Both the position numbers and the translations under genes were made by a program. A stretch of DNA of 64,000 nucleotides, taken from Gordonia gummivorans. Lineage in GTDB: Bacteria; Actinomycetota; Actinomycetes; Mycobacteriales; Mycobacteriaceae. A model generated the notes under the pieces. The model was not told the DNA's origin. It ran no database searches and was given only the letters and a program-made list of their open reading frames with translations. Of the stretch, positions 27,547 through 35,657 are shown piece by piece. The first letter of the stretch is position 1, and each line of letters opens with the position of its first letter. Location: contig NZ_JAKWBF010000003.1 in the NCBI RefSeq assembly GCF_022513585.1, forward strand, positions 186,001 to 250,000, in the 5' to 3' direction.

Positions 27547-28401
27547 ATGACCGACCACAACGCGCCATACGTGATCCTGGGAGCCACCGGTGGACAGGGA
27601 GGAGCGGTGGTCGATGCGCTGCTCGACGCCGGCCGACCCGTGCGGGCCGTTGTGCGCGACGCAGAATCGGCGCGAGCAGTACGACTGGCCGAGCGTGGCG
27701 TCGAACTCGCGGTCGGCGACATGGTGACCGGAAACGGACTGACCGAGGCCTTCGACGGGGCCGCCGGCGTCTTCGGACTCACCACGCCGTTCGAGACCGG
27801 CGTCGACGCGGAGATCACCCAGGGCACCGCGCTCATCGCCGCGTCGAAACAGGCCGCGGTGCCCTACTTGGTGTTCTCATCGGTGGCGAGCGCGAACCTC
27901 GGTACGGGAGTACCGCATTTCGAGAGTAAGTTCGAGGTCGAGAAGTTGTTGGCGCAGAGCGACCTCCCGCACACCATCGTCGGCCCGACCTACTTCTACG
28001 ACAACCTCCTCGGCGGAGCCGACGCCCTCGCCGCGGGCGTGATGCCCATCGCCATGCCCGCCGACAAAGAGCTGCAACAACTTTCGCGACGCGACCTGGG
28101 CCGGTTTGTCGCGACGCTGTTCGCGGATCCGCAAGCCCATGCCGGCGAGCGCTTCGACATCGCCTCCGACGCACCCACCCCCGCCGGGATGGCCACCACC
28201 CTCAGCGAGGTTCTCGGACGGCCGGTGCACGCCGAATCCTATGACCCCGAACGCATCTCATCACCCGACATGCGGGCGATGTTCACCTTCCTCAGCGGCG
28301 ACGGCTACAGCGCGGACATCCCCGCCCTGCATGCACGCTTCCCCGACGTCGGATGGCAGTCCTTTGCCGAGTGGGCGGTCGGGGCGCTCTCGAAGAGTTA
28401 G
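27547..28401 (+). CDS. NmrA-like NAD(P)-binding protein
   Basis: 284-residue atypical short-chain dehydrogenase. The dinucleotide-binding Rossmann start is VILGATGGQGGAVVDALLDAG, followed by RAVVRDAESARAVRLAERG, LVFSSVASANLGTGVPHFESK and TIVGPTYFYDNLLG. The Tyr-x-x-x-Lys active site of classical SDRs is replaced, as in NmrA/HSCARG-type redox sensors and in isoflavone-reductase-like enzymes. Whether it is a sensor or an enzyme cannot be told. Single gene with its own -10; a repeat element fills the gap to the convergent gene. Confidence 0.85.
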   Translation: MTDHNAPYVILGATGGQGGAVVDALLDAGRPVRAVVRDAESARAVRLAERGVELAVGDMVTGNGLTEAFDGAAGVFGLTTPFETGVDAEITQGTALIAASKQAAVPYLVFSSVASANLGTGVPHFESKFEVEKLLAQSDLPHTIVGPTYFYDNLLGGADALAAGVMPIAMPADKELQQLSRRDLGRFVATLFADPQAHAGERFDIASDAPTPAGMATTLSEVLGRPVHAESYDPERISSPDMRAMFTFLSGDGYSADIPALHARFPDVGWQSFAEWAVGALSKS

Positions 28402-28446
28402 GTGACCAATCCCGCTGACCTGGGCAAATGCGCTTGCGTCGTGCCC

Positions 28447-28540
28447 GCAAAATTAAGGGGAAGAACTTCCTCCCCTAACTTCCAAGTCGTCCCCGCGAAA
28501 ATGTGCGGGGAGAACTCCAAGGGTAGGGGAAGACACTTCC
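28447..28540. repeat. Three-hairpin repeat element, family T, copy 1
   Basis: Divergent member of the family best preserved at 49736-49845. It has a first hairpin AGGGGAAG-N-TCCCCT (about 28456-28476), a central hairpin with TCCCCGCGAAAATGTGCGGGG (its CCCCGC/GCGGGG arms near 28490-28510) and a third block GTAGGGGAAGACACTTCCTCC that runs in direct rather than inverted orientation. It lies in the convergent gap between the NmrA-like and HtaA-like genes. Confidence 0.65.
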
Positions 28541-28567
28541 TCCGGGACGAGGCCGCAGAAATTGCCA

Positions 28568-29659
28568 CTAATTGGTCGGGAAGGCGAGGTCCAACGGCGA
28601 CGCGGGTCCCATGCTCAGTGCGGCCAACGCTTCGGGCGTGATCCCCGGCCGGAAACGCACGGACGCACCGAACACATCGGAACCGTTGCCGATCTGATGC
28701 AGGTCTACGTCGGCGATGTCGACCCGGCGCATGCGGTCGGTGCCGTTCACGTTGGTCGTCGAGGTCCGCATGCTCAGGACACCGCGGCCATTCGTGACCC
28801 GGATGATGGGGTCGGACATCGCAATCTCGAGGAGGTGGAACCTGGTGTGCGCCACAACTGTTCCGCGGTATCGCAGCACACCGTTGCCGTCGCGCACCGC
28901 GCCGTCGCGCAGGGCGAAGGTGAGCCGGTGCGCGTCGTCCACGGCTGCACCGTCAACGCCGTACACACTGCCTTGCAGCCGGCCGGTGACGGTCTGGTAG
29001 AAGGTCGGCGAGTAGGCCCAGATCAGGTTTCGCGGTGCAGGTTTCGGTGTGTTGGGTCCGGGTGCGGTGGAGTACCGGATGGGCACGCTGAGTTCCTGGG
29101 CGGCGTTGACCGCGCCCGCTGCACCGTAGGTGTAGATGCCGTATCGTGCGCCCGCGGGAACGGTTTTCGGCGTGCTCGCCACGACGCGAGCCGTGAACGT
29201 TCCGCGCGGTGACAGCGGCACCCACTGCTGGCGGATGGTGCGGCGCATGTCGAACGGGGCCGACGGCACCTGCGCGAGTGCCGAGCGCGACAGCGCCCAC
29301 TTGACGCCCGACCGGTTGGTGGCGCGAGCCGACTCAGGTGCACCTGCCGACGGCTTCCACGTTGGCGCGAAAGCACCGAAGGCGATGAAGGTACCGTGCG
29401 GCACACCCGGCGGCACCGGAAGCGGGAAGCCGCCGTCGCGGTTGGCGTTGGGGTCGAAGCCACTCCCCTTGACCACCAACGTATCTCCGGGGTGAACGAC
29501 GGTGGAACCGATCGGCGTGACACCGTCGGCCGCAAAGACCTCGATCTGCGGCCGGAAGGCCGGCGCCCCATGCGACTGGCCGACAATGCCGGGAGCGGGC
29601 AGGACCACGATTGCCAGTGCGGCGAGGATCGCGCACAGGACTCCGATGCGACGGTGCAT
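28568..29659 (-). CDS. Secreted protein with HtaA-like domain
   Basis: 363-residue exported protein. Signal peptide MHRRIGVLCAILAALAIVV ends near residue 31. The middle has a beta-rich domain with VHPGDTLVVKGSGFDP (Ig/IPT-like). The C-terminal region (IWAYSPTFYQTVTGRLQGSVYG, LRYRGTVVAHTRFHLLEIAMSDPIIRV) resembles the HtaA domain of corynebacterial haem-uptake proteins, where a Tyr and a His bind haem. No C-terminal membrane anchor or iron-transport neighbour is present, so haem binding is only a possibility. Leaderless -10 at 29666-29671. Confidence 0.6.
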   Translation of the reverse strand: MHRRIGVLCAILAALAIVVLPAPGIVGQSHGAPAFRPQIEVFAADGVTPIGSTVVHPGDTLVVKGSGFDPNANRDGGFPLPVPPGVPHGTFIAFGAFAPTWKPSAGAPESARATNRSGVKWALSRSALAQVPSAPFDMRRTIRQQWVPLSPRGTFTARVVASTPKTVPAGARYGIYTYGAAGAVNAAQELSVPIRYSTAPGPNTPKPAPRNLIWAYSPTFYQTVTGRLQGSVYGVDGAAVDDAHRLTFALRDGAVRDGNGVLRYRGTVVAHTRFHLLEIAMSDPIIRVTNGRGVLSMRTSTTNVNGTDRMRRVDIADVDLHQIGNGSDVFGASVRFRPGITPEALAALSMGPASPLDLAFPTN

Positions 29660-29665
29660 GAGGGC

Positions 29666-29671
29666 ACCCTA
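29666..29671 (-). promoter_or_regulatory. -10 hexamer of the HtaA-like gene (leaderless)
   Basis: Minus-strand TAGGGT ends six bases before the ATG at 29659. Confidence 0.5.
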
Positions 29672-29728
29672 ACGTGAGGGCTGGTCGGGCGGTAGCGACC
29701 AAGGTCCCGGTGATCGACTCAGGTTGGT

Positions 29729-29734
29729 TAAGGT
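29729..29734 (+). promoter_or_regulatory. -10 hexamer of the cation exchanger gene (leaderless)
   Basis: TAAGGT ends six bases before the ATG at 29741. Confidence 0.5.
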
Positions 29735-29740
29735 CAACGC

Positions 29741-30679
29741 ATGACCGAGTACGTGCTCGTCGTCGCAGGTCTCGGTGGCCTGATTCTCGGCGCCGAGTTG
29801 CTCGTCCGCAGCGGTACCGCGATCGCCGCGCGCCTGGGTATCTCTCCGCTGCTGATCGGGCTGACAGTCGTCTCGATCGGCACCAGCCTGCCCGAACTGG
29901 CAATCGGCATCGACGCGACACTCAACGATGCGGGCCCCCTTGCGGTGGGGAACATCGCCGGCACCAACATGGTCAACATCCTGCTCATCCTCGGCCTGTC
30001 AGCCGCGATGCTGCCGCTCGCGCTCGGCCGCCAGACGCTGCGACTCGACCTGCCCGTGATGGCCGTGAGTGCGGTACTGCTGCTCGTGCTCTGCTTCAAC
30101 GGCACATTGTCGAGGTTCGACGGCGTTCTTCTGCTCGCGGTCGCCATCGGCTATACCGTCGCTGCCGTTCGTGGTGAACTGACGTCGCGCACACCGTCGA
30201 CCACCGACGACACACCCGATCAGGGCCCGATGTGGCAGCGGTCAGCCCAGTTGATCGCGGGGATCGTGATCGTGGTGATCGCGGCGGACTGGCTGGTCGA
30301 CGGATCCGTGCGGGTCGCCACCGACCTCGGCATCAGCGAGGCGCTCATCGGTCTGACGGTTATCGCGATCGGAACGTCGGCGCCCGAGTTCGTGACGACG
30401 GTCGTCTCGACCATTCGAGGAGATCGAGATCTGGCAATCGGCAACCTGATCGGGTCGAGCGTCTACAACATCACCTTCATTCTCGGAACAGCTGCTCTCG
30501 TGCGACCACTGGCGATCACCGACGATCTCATCCACGTCGACATACCGCTGATGACCGGGGTCGCGCTGCTCTGCATTCCCGTCTTCATCACGGGTCGACG
30601 CGTGTCCCGCCTGGAGGGCATCGCGTTTGTGGCGACCTACCTCGTGTACCTGACACTGGTCATCGCACTTCGCACCTGA
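29741..30679 (+). CDS. Calcium/sodium antiporter (CaCA family, YrbG type)
   Basis: 312-residue inner-membrane exchanger with about ten helices in two inverted halves. The alpha repeats are plain: GLTVVSIGTSLPELAIGI with AVGNIAGTNMVNILLILGLS, and GLTVIAIGTSAPEFVTTV with AIGNLIGSSVYNITFILGTA; both carry the ion-binding GTSxPE and GNxxGxxxxN motifs. Canonical length for the bacterial YrbG family. It exports Ca2+ in exchange for Na+ or H+. Single gene with its own leaderless promoter. Confidence 0.94.
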   Translation: MTEYVLVVAGLGGLILGAELLVRSGTAIAARLGISPLLIGLTVVSIGTSLPELAIGIDATLNDAGPLAVGNIAGTNMVNILLILGLSAAMLPLALGRQTLRLDLPVMAVSAVLLLVLCFNGTLSRFDGVLLLAVAIGYTVAAVRGELTSRTPSTTDDTPDQGPMWQRSAQLIAGIVIVVIAADWLVDGSVRVATDLGISEALIGLTVIAIGTSAPEFVTTVVSTIRGDRDLAIGNLIGSSVYNITFILGTAALVRPLAITDDLIHVDIPLMTGVALLCIPVFITGRRVSRLEGIAFVATYLVYLTLVIALRT

Positions 30680-30815
30680 ATACCCGTCCACGGTCAAGGA
30701 TCACAGGTCAGCGGGGCTGGTCACCAACCCTTCGAGTCAGCGACCCACCCGCCGCCTGCGGCGGCGATCGTGGAGGCGGGAAGAGGCCGTGGAGCGCGAC
30801 GCGGCGACGATGATC

Positions 30816-30937
30816 CACGAAAATAGGGGAAGAAACTCGTCCCCTACCCCTGGAGTCCTCCCCGCGAATTTTCTCGCGGACGACTCAACAAGCAGGGGCA
30901 GAAAGTAGGGGAAGAACCTTCCCCTACTTTCAGTGGT
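30816..30937. repeat. Three-hairpin repeat element, family T, copy 2
   Basis: The ends CCAC (30816) and GTGG (30937) are inverted and lead into GAAAATAGGGGAAG and CTTCCCCTACTTTC. The central block TCCTCCCCGCGAA with TCGCGGACGA forms an imperfect hairpin. The third hairpin is perfect: GAAAGTAGGGGAAG (30902-30915), loop AAC, CTTCCCCTACTTTC (30919-30932). It lies in the convergent gap between the exchanger and polymerase genes. Confidence 0.75.
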
Positions 30938-30968
30938 CCGGCGCCTCGCTGACGTGGCCCGTTCGCCT

Positions 30969-31020
30969 GCCCTTCGAGGCATCCCTCGCCTGGCGCCTCG
31001 GGCACCTCAGAGCGGTGGGG
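30969..31020. repeat. Palindromic repeat, family P, half copy
   Basis: Contains CCCTTCGAGGC, GGCGCCTCGGGCACCTCAG and GAGCGGTGGGG, matching only the right half of the family P repeat. It directly follows the family T element, so two unrelated repeats are stacked in one gap. Confidence 0.6.
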
Positions 31021-31078
31021 TGGTGGACGCTTGTGTGCAGGTCAGAGCGCTAGTCACCGAACTCTTCGGGTCAAGACG

Positions 31079-31162
31079 CACGGTAAGCGGTTTTCGAAGC
31101 CCAGTCAGCGGTTTTCGACGCCCAGTCAGCGGTTTTCGACGCACGGTCAACGGATTGGGACG
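31079..31162. repeat. Tandem repeat of four 21-bp units
   Basis: Units start at 31079, 31100, 31121 and 31142. The second and third are identical; all share the core CAGCGGTTTTCGACG or close variants, and a fifth partial unit runs into the 3' end of the polymerase gene. The period of 21 keeps a reading frame, but no start or ribosome-binding site suggests translation. Confidence 0.85.
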
Positions 31163-31167
31163 CACGG

Positions 31168-32253
31168 TCAGGTGCCCTCGATGCGGTTGCCCTTCTCGTC
31201 CCAGTGGTCGGCGACCTTCTTGCTCGGCTGTACCCGTGGCGGTTCGCCGGGCATCTTCGGGTAGCTCGGTGGATAGGGCATGTCGCCCAAGCCGTTCGCG
31301 TCGTCGGCGGCCACCATCTCGAGTAGTGGTTCCAGGCCTCGGCGGTGGCCGGCGATGTCGGCCCACGGGTCGCCGCGGTCGGCGACGAGCTTGGGAACGG
31401 TGGCCATCGTGCAGTCCTCCGGATCGACGTCGGCAAGCTCTGCCCACGTCACCGGCGTCGACACCCGGCCGGTCGGACTGCGCCGCACCGAGTAAGGCGA
31501 GGCCATCGTCCGGTCGCGGGCGTTCTGGTTGAAGTCGATGAAGATACGCTCGCCGCGCTCTTCCTTCCACCACGACGTTGTCACCGAATCCGGTTGTCGA
31601 CGTTCGAGTTCACGGGCCAATGCGATCACCGCGCGGCGGGTCGCGATGAAATCCCACGTGGGTTCGATCGGCACGTACACGTGTACGCCACGGCCGCCGG
31701 AGGTCTTTGGATAGCCCGTGTAGCCCAGCTCCTCCAGGAGCGGCCGCAGTCCGTCGATCGCGACGCGGCGCACATCGTCGAAGGTGGTGCCGGGTTGCGG
31801 GTCGAGGTCGATGCGCAGCTGGTCGGGATGATCGTTGTCGCCGTCCAGCGTGGGCCACGAATGAAACGTCACCGTTCCGAGATTGGCGGCCCAGACGATG
31901 TCGGCGGGGATGGTCGGACGGATCGCATCCCCGGTTCGCTTGGAGGGAAAGACAATTCGAGTCGATTGCACATGCTCGGGCCGCTTCTTGGCGATGTGCT
32001 TCTGATAGATCTCCTCCCCCTCGACGCCGTCGGGGAAACGCTGCAGGAAGGTCGGACGATCTCGGAGTGCCCGCATGATCGGGCCGTATTCCGGCGCCCC
32101 ATCCCCGAGCGCCATGCTTCGGTAATATCCGACGAGATCCCGTTTGCGGCCACCGTTCTCACCGAGTTCGGGGAAGTAGATCTTGTCGGGGTTGCTGAGT
32201 CGCACCGCGACACCGTCGACGTCGAGTTCCTCTGCGGGAGAACGGGATGCCAT
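31168..32253 (-). CDS. LigD-type DNA polymerase/primase domain protein (PolD1/Prim-PolC-like)
   Basis: 361-residue archaeo-eukaryotic primase-superfamily polymerase, stand-alone. Metal-binding Asp pair in LRIDLDPQPG, the motif TSGGRGVHVYVPIEP for the triphosphate, and the third Asp in IFIDFNQNARDRTMASPYSVR. In mycobacteria the equivalent (Rv3730c/MSMEG_6301 type) is encoded next to ligC and fills short gaps in excision repair and end joining. ATG 32253 lies one base after the ligase stop (TGAGATG), so the two are cotranscribed and probably coupled. No Ku gene in this window. Confidence 0.92.
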   Translation of the reverse strand: MASRSPAEELDVDGVAVRLSNPDKIYFPELGENGGRKRDLVGYYRSMALGDGAPEYGPIMRALRDRPTFLQRFPDGVEGEEIYQKHIAKKRPEHVQSTRIVFPSKRTGDAIRPTIPADIVWAANLGTVTFHSWPTLDGDNDHPDQLRIDLDPQPGTTFDDVRRVAIDGLRPLLEELGYTGYPKTSGGRGVHVYVPIEPTWDFIATRRAVIALARELERRQPDSVTTSWWKEERGERIFIDFNQNARDRTMASPYSVRRSPTGRVSTPVTWAELADVDPEDCTMATVPKLVADRGDPWADIAGHRRGLEPLLEMVAADDANGLGDMPYPPSYPKMPGEPPRVQPSKKVADHWDEKGNRIEGT

Positions 32254-32254
32254 C

Positions 32255-33316
32255 TCAAGACCCTTCCAGGACGTCGTGTAGGTCGTAGGTGAGCGGCACC
32301 TCGAGCTGGTCGTAGCCACAGCTCTCCGGTTCCCGGTCGGGTCGCCACCGCAGGAACTTCACCGTGTGCCGGAACCGGTGGTTCTCCATCTGGTCGTAGG
32401 CGAACTCCGCCACCAGTTCTGGCCGGATCGGTATCCACTCCCCCGACTTCTCCGAGCGCCATCGCGTGGGTTCACCCAGCGACGGCTTGTCCGGGTCCTT
32501 GCGCATCGGCTCGAACATCTCCTGCAGCTCAATGCGTTTGGCGTCGGAGAAGGCACCCGCGCCGCCGACCATGTGCAGGTCGCCGTCGTCGGTGTAGAGA
32601 CCGAGCAGCATTGATCCGAGACCAGTTCCGCTCTTGTGTACGCGGTAGCCGATGATCACACAGTCCGCGGTCCGCTTGTGCTTGACCTTGACCATTTCCC
32701 GCTTGTTCTGCAGATATCGACCGTCGAGCCGTTTGCCGACCACGCCGTCGAGCCCGGCACCCTCGAACGCCGAGAACCAGTCCTGCGCGACGGTAGGGTC
32801 GGTCGTCACCCGACTGACGTGGAACCGCCGATCACGGCCGGGTTCGACGACCGCGCGCAGCAGCGCCTCGCGTCGGACCTCGAAGGGTTCGTCCATCAGA
32901 CTCGCCGATTCCAGCGCGAGAGCATCAAAGCCGATGAAGATGGCCGGCGTGGTTTCGGCCAGCATGTTCACCCGCGAGGCAGCCGGATGAATGCGTTGCG
33001 CCAGCGTGTCCCAATCCAGACGGTGGGTGTCGCCGGTGAGCGCGGGAACGCCGATCTCCCCGTCGAGCACCACCTTGTCGGGCAGTTCTTCGCGGGCCGC
33101 CGCGACGATCTCCGGGAAGTAGCGGGCCAGATCCTTACCGCCCCGCGATCCGATGCTCACCTCGTCGCCATCGCGAAAGATCAAAGCCCGAAAGCCATCC
33201 CATTTGGGTTCGTACGACCAGACGGGCGCGCCATCGGGTTGATCGGGAACCGCTGTGACCGCCTTCGCCAGCATCGGCGCGACCGGCGGCATGACCGGGA
33301 GATCCATGGGTGCCAT
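32255..33316 (-). CDS. ligC: ATP-dependent DNA ligase, LigC type
   Basis: 353-residue ligase with nucleotidyltransferase and OB domains only. The adenylated Lys38 is in EPKWDGFRA (motif I), followed by motif III FIGFDALAL, motif IV GLDGVVGKR and motif V MVKVKHKRTADCVIIG. It seals nicks in base-excision repair together with the downstream primase-polymerase. The start has GAGGAACG just upstream. It is divergent from gluQ across a 239-bp region that holds a minisatellite. The symbol follows the mycobacterial name for this two-domain ligase beside PolD1. Confidence 0.9.
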   Translation of the reverse strand: MAPMDLPVMPPVAPMLAKAVTAVPDQPDGAPVWSYEPKWDGFRALIFRDGDEVSIGSRGGKDLARYFPEIVAAAREELPDKVVLDGEIGVPALTGDTHRLDWDTLAQRIHPAASRVNMLAETTPAIFIGFDALALESASLMDEPFEVRREALLRAVVEPGRDRRFHVSRVTTDPTVAQDWFSAFEGAGLDGVVGKRLDGRYLQNKREMVKVKHKRTADCVIIGYRVHKSGTGLGSMLLGLYTDDGDLHMVGGAGAFSDAKRIELQEMFEPMRKDPDKPSLGEPTRWRSEKSGEWIPIRPELVAEFAYDQMENHRFRHTVKFLRWRPDREPESCGYDQLEVPLTYDLHDVLEGS

Positions 33317-33401
33317 CGTTCCTCACTCGTCGAACAAACCGCAACGGCGCGGCGGGTCGCCAAGACAGACCGGGCTGCGCGGCGGATCTCATCGCTGCGG
33401 T

Positions 33402-33536
33402 GACTTCTCCCGTCGCTTCGCTCGCCCCGACTTCCCCCGTCGCTTCGCTCGCCCCGACTTCCCCCGTCGCTTCGCTCGCCCCGACTTCCCCCGTCGCTTC
33501 GCTCGCCCCGACTTCCCCCGTCGCTTCGCTCGCCCC
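33402..33536. repeat. Minisatellite of five 27-bp units upstream of gluQ
   Basis: Units start at 33402, 33429, 33456, 33483 and 33510. Four are identical; the first differs by one base. Each has GTCGCTTCGCTCGCCCC preceded by GACTTCCCC. A lone match of 23 bp sits at 37244-37266, again in front of a gene. The array occupies most of the divergent ligC-gluQ control region and ends six bases before the putative gluQ -10 element. Confidence 0.95.
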
Positions 33537-33541
33537 GACGG

Positions 33542-33547
33542 TAATCT
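33542..33547 (+). promoter_or_regulatory. -10 hexamer of gluQ (near-leaderless)
   Basis: TAATCT ends eight bases before the ATG at 33556, directly downstream of the minisatellite, so array length would set the position of any upstream control element. Confidence 0.45.
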
Positions 33548-33555
33548 CGTCGTCG

Positions 33556-34467
33556 ATGCCTGACCCCAACGCCGGACGCTTTGCGCCGTCTCCTTCGGGA
33601 GATCTCCACGTCGGCAATCTCCGCACGGCGTTGCTCGCGTGGCTGTTCGCGCGCACCAGCGGACGGCGTTTCCTCCTGCGAATGGAAAACCTGGATCGTA
33701 GCGCTGCCGGTTCGGATCAACGCCAGATCGCCGACCTGACCTCGATGGGGATCGACTGGGAGCCGCCGGTCATCTATCAAACCGACCGCCTGGCGACGTA
33801 TCGAGCGGTGATCGACCGCCTGCAGGCACAAAGCCGCACCTTCGAGTGCTACTGCACGCGACGCGAGATCCTCGAGGCGCCCTCCGCGCCGCACGCACCG
33901 CAGGGTGCCTACCCGGGTACCTGTCGCGACCTCACCGAGGCACAGAGGGCTGATCGTCGCTCCTCCGGACGTCCGCCCGCAATCCGAATACGTTCCGAGG
34001 TAACGCATTTCACGGTCGACGATATGCTGCACGGAACGTATGAGGGAGTGGTCGACGACTTCGTGGTGCAACGCAACGACGGGACCCCCGCCTACAACCT
34101 CGCAGTCGTCGTCGACGACGCCGCACAGGGAGTCGACCAAGTGGTCCGCGGCGACGACCTGCTCTCGTCGGCGCCGCGTCAGGCGTATCTGGCGACGCTG
34201 CTCGGCGCGACCCCGCCGACCTACGCACACGTCCCGATGGTGCTCAACGCCGAGCATGTTCGGCTGAGCAAACGCGACGGCGCCATCACGCTCCCCGACC
34301 TTGCCGACGCAGGCGTTCCGGTGGCGACCGTGCTCAGTCGGATCGCGTGCTCACTCGGTCTCGGTGGACGCGACGAGGCGGTCGGGGTGAACGTCCTGGC
34401 GCAGCGATTCGACCCTGAACGGCTACCCCGGGAGCCCTGGATTTTCACCGCCGACGAATGGGGCTGA
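33556..34467 (+). CDS. gluQ: Glutamyl-queuosine tRNA(Asp) synthetase
   Basis: 303-residue class I synthetase paralogue lacking an anticodon-binding domain. It activates glutamate and attaches it to the queuosine base of tRNA-Asp, not to the acceptor end. HIGH-like PSPSGDLHVGN (residues 11-21), the short zinc motif CYC...YPGTC, and KMSKS-like VRLSKRDG identify the family; the length near 300 is diagnostic against GltX. The frame is open back to 33310 through the minisatellite, but the conserved N-terminus begins at 33556 (RFAPSPSG). With tgt at 38710-39960 it implies that the organism carries queuosine in tRNA. Confidence 0.94.
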   Translation: MPDPNAGRFAPSPSGDLHVGNLRTALLAWLFARTSGRRFLLRMENLDRSAAGSDQRQIADLTSMGIDWEPPVIYQTDRLATYRAVIDRLQAQSRTFECYCTRREILEAPSAPHAPQGAYPGTCRDLTEAQRADRRSSGRPPAIRIRSEVTHFTVDDMLHGTYEGVVDDFVVQRNDGTPAYNLAVVVDDAAQGVDQVVRGDDLLSSAPRQAYLATLLGATPPTYAHVPMVLNAEHVRLSKRDGAITLPDLADAGVPVATVLSRIACSLGLGGRDEAVGVNVLAQRFDPERLPREPWIFTADEWG

Positions 34468-34570
34468 CGGCACCCACGCCCCCCCGAGAACCGCCCCGCA
34501 CTACCCCCCGCGACACGCCGCCAATACCGGCGTTTCGCCCGCAGCCGCACCTCGGAGGGTGGAAATCAGC

Positions 34571-34614
34571 GGCAGGTTTCCGGGGCGGATTCCAGGCCGA
34601 TACAGCAACCTGCC
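34571..34614. repeat. Inverted repeat in the convergent gluQ/CNNM gap
   Basis: GGCAGGTT (34571-34578) and AACCTGCC (34607-34614) are perfect inverted arms around a 28-base spacer. No resemblance to families P or T. No T-run, so a terminator role is only possible. Confidence 0.4.
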
Positions 34615-34643
34615 TTCGGGTGCTCGTTGGTCAATACGACGCG

Positions 34644-35657
34644 TCAGTGCGCGGTCGAGAGCAGCCGCTGCAGCACGTCGTTGAGCGTGATCAGCCCGAC
34701 CGCCCGGCCGTCATCGGTGACCAACGCGAGGTGAGTGCGGGTGCGACGCATGGTGGCGAGCGCGGCGTATACCGGTTCGTCGGACGGTACCGACAGGACC
34801 GGACGCATCAGTTCGGCGGCGCAGGCGTTGGACCGCAAGCTGTCACGCACGTGCACAACACCCTCGACCGACGCCCCAGCCTCCTTTGGCAGCACCAACA
34901 ACCGCTGATGGCCCGACGTTCGTGCGGCGGTCTGGATCGCATCGGCGGTGGCGTCCGGGGTCACCGTGCCGACCAGCGCCGTGTTCTCCGACGCGACCAC
35001 GTCGCCGACCGTCAGTGACTCGAGTTCCAGCGCACTCGTGAGGTGCGCGTGATACCGCTCGTCGAGCGTGCCGACCGTCGCGGAGTGTTCCACGAGATGC
35101 TTCAGAGCGTCGCTGTCCTGGCCGGTTGCGACCTGGTCGACCGGGTCCACGCCCACCTTGCGCAGGCACCAGTTGGCCAGGCGGTTGAGCTGCACGATCA
35201 CCGGCCGCGTCACCCACATGAAGGCACGCATCGGCACGGCCAGCAAGATCGCCGAACGTTCCGGATGGGCGATCGCCCACGACTTGGGCGCCATCTCGCC
35301 GACCACGAGGTGTAAGAACGTGACGACGATCAGCGCCAGCACAAAGCCCGCGACATCGGCCAACCACAAGGGCGCGCCCCACCCGGAGATGGCGGGCGTG
35401 AGCCATTGGTGCACAGCGGGTTTGGTGATCGCACCGAGCGCCAGCGTGCACAACGTGATGCCCAGCTGAGATCCGGCGAGCAGCACCGACAACTCGGAGG
35501 CACTCCGCAACGCCGCGCGAGCGCTCCGACTCGTCGACGCCGCATCCTCCAACCGGTGACGGCGGGCAGCGATCAGTGCGAACTCGACCGCCACGAAGAA
35601 GGCGCTTGCCGCGATCAACGCGACGGTGGCGACCAACACGACCCAGGGATTACTCAT
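34644..35657 (-). CDS. CNNM/CorB-type membrane protein with CBS pair, lacking the C-terminal domain
   Basis: 337-residue DUF21 (CNNM) transmembrane protein. It opens with hydrophobic helices (VVLVATVALIAASAFFVAVEF) and the family motif LAGSQLGITLCTLALG, has HLVVGEMAPKSWAIAHPE, then two CBS domains (residues about 205-335). The C-terminal CorC/HlyC domain present in its neighbour is missing. The family takes part in Mg2+ handling. ATG 35657 overlaps the stop of the upstream paralogue by 8 bp, so the pair is cotranscribed, the usual arrangement in Actinobacteria. Confidence 0.88.
   Translation of the reverse strand: MSNPWVVLVATVALIAASAFFVAVEFALIAARRHRLEDAASTSRSARAALRSASELSVLLAGSQLGITLCTLALGAITKPAVHQWLTPAISGWGAPLWLADVAGFVLALIVVTFLHLVVGEMAPKSWAIAHPERSAILLAVPMRAFMWVTRPVIVQLNRLANWCLRKVGVDPVDQVATGQDSDALKHLVEHSATVGTLDERYHAHLTSALELESLTVGDVVASENTALVGTVTPDATADAIQTAARTSGHQRLLVLPKEAGASVEGVVHVRDSLRSNACAAELMRPVLSVPSDEPVYAALATMRRTRTHLALVTDDGRAVGLITLNDVLQRLLSTAH

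Noticed and set aside
33402-33536. CRISPR array
   Set aside because: The 27-bp units are directly adjacent with no spacers and there are no cas genes; it is a simple minisatellite.
33310-33555. N-terminal extension of GluQRS through the minisatellite, giving repeats of TSPVASLAP
   Set aside because: The family N-terminus RFAPSPSG starts right after ATG 33556, which has a -10 element at leaderless distance; the extension is an accident of a 27-bp period.
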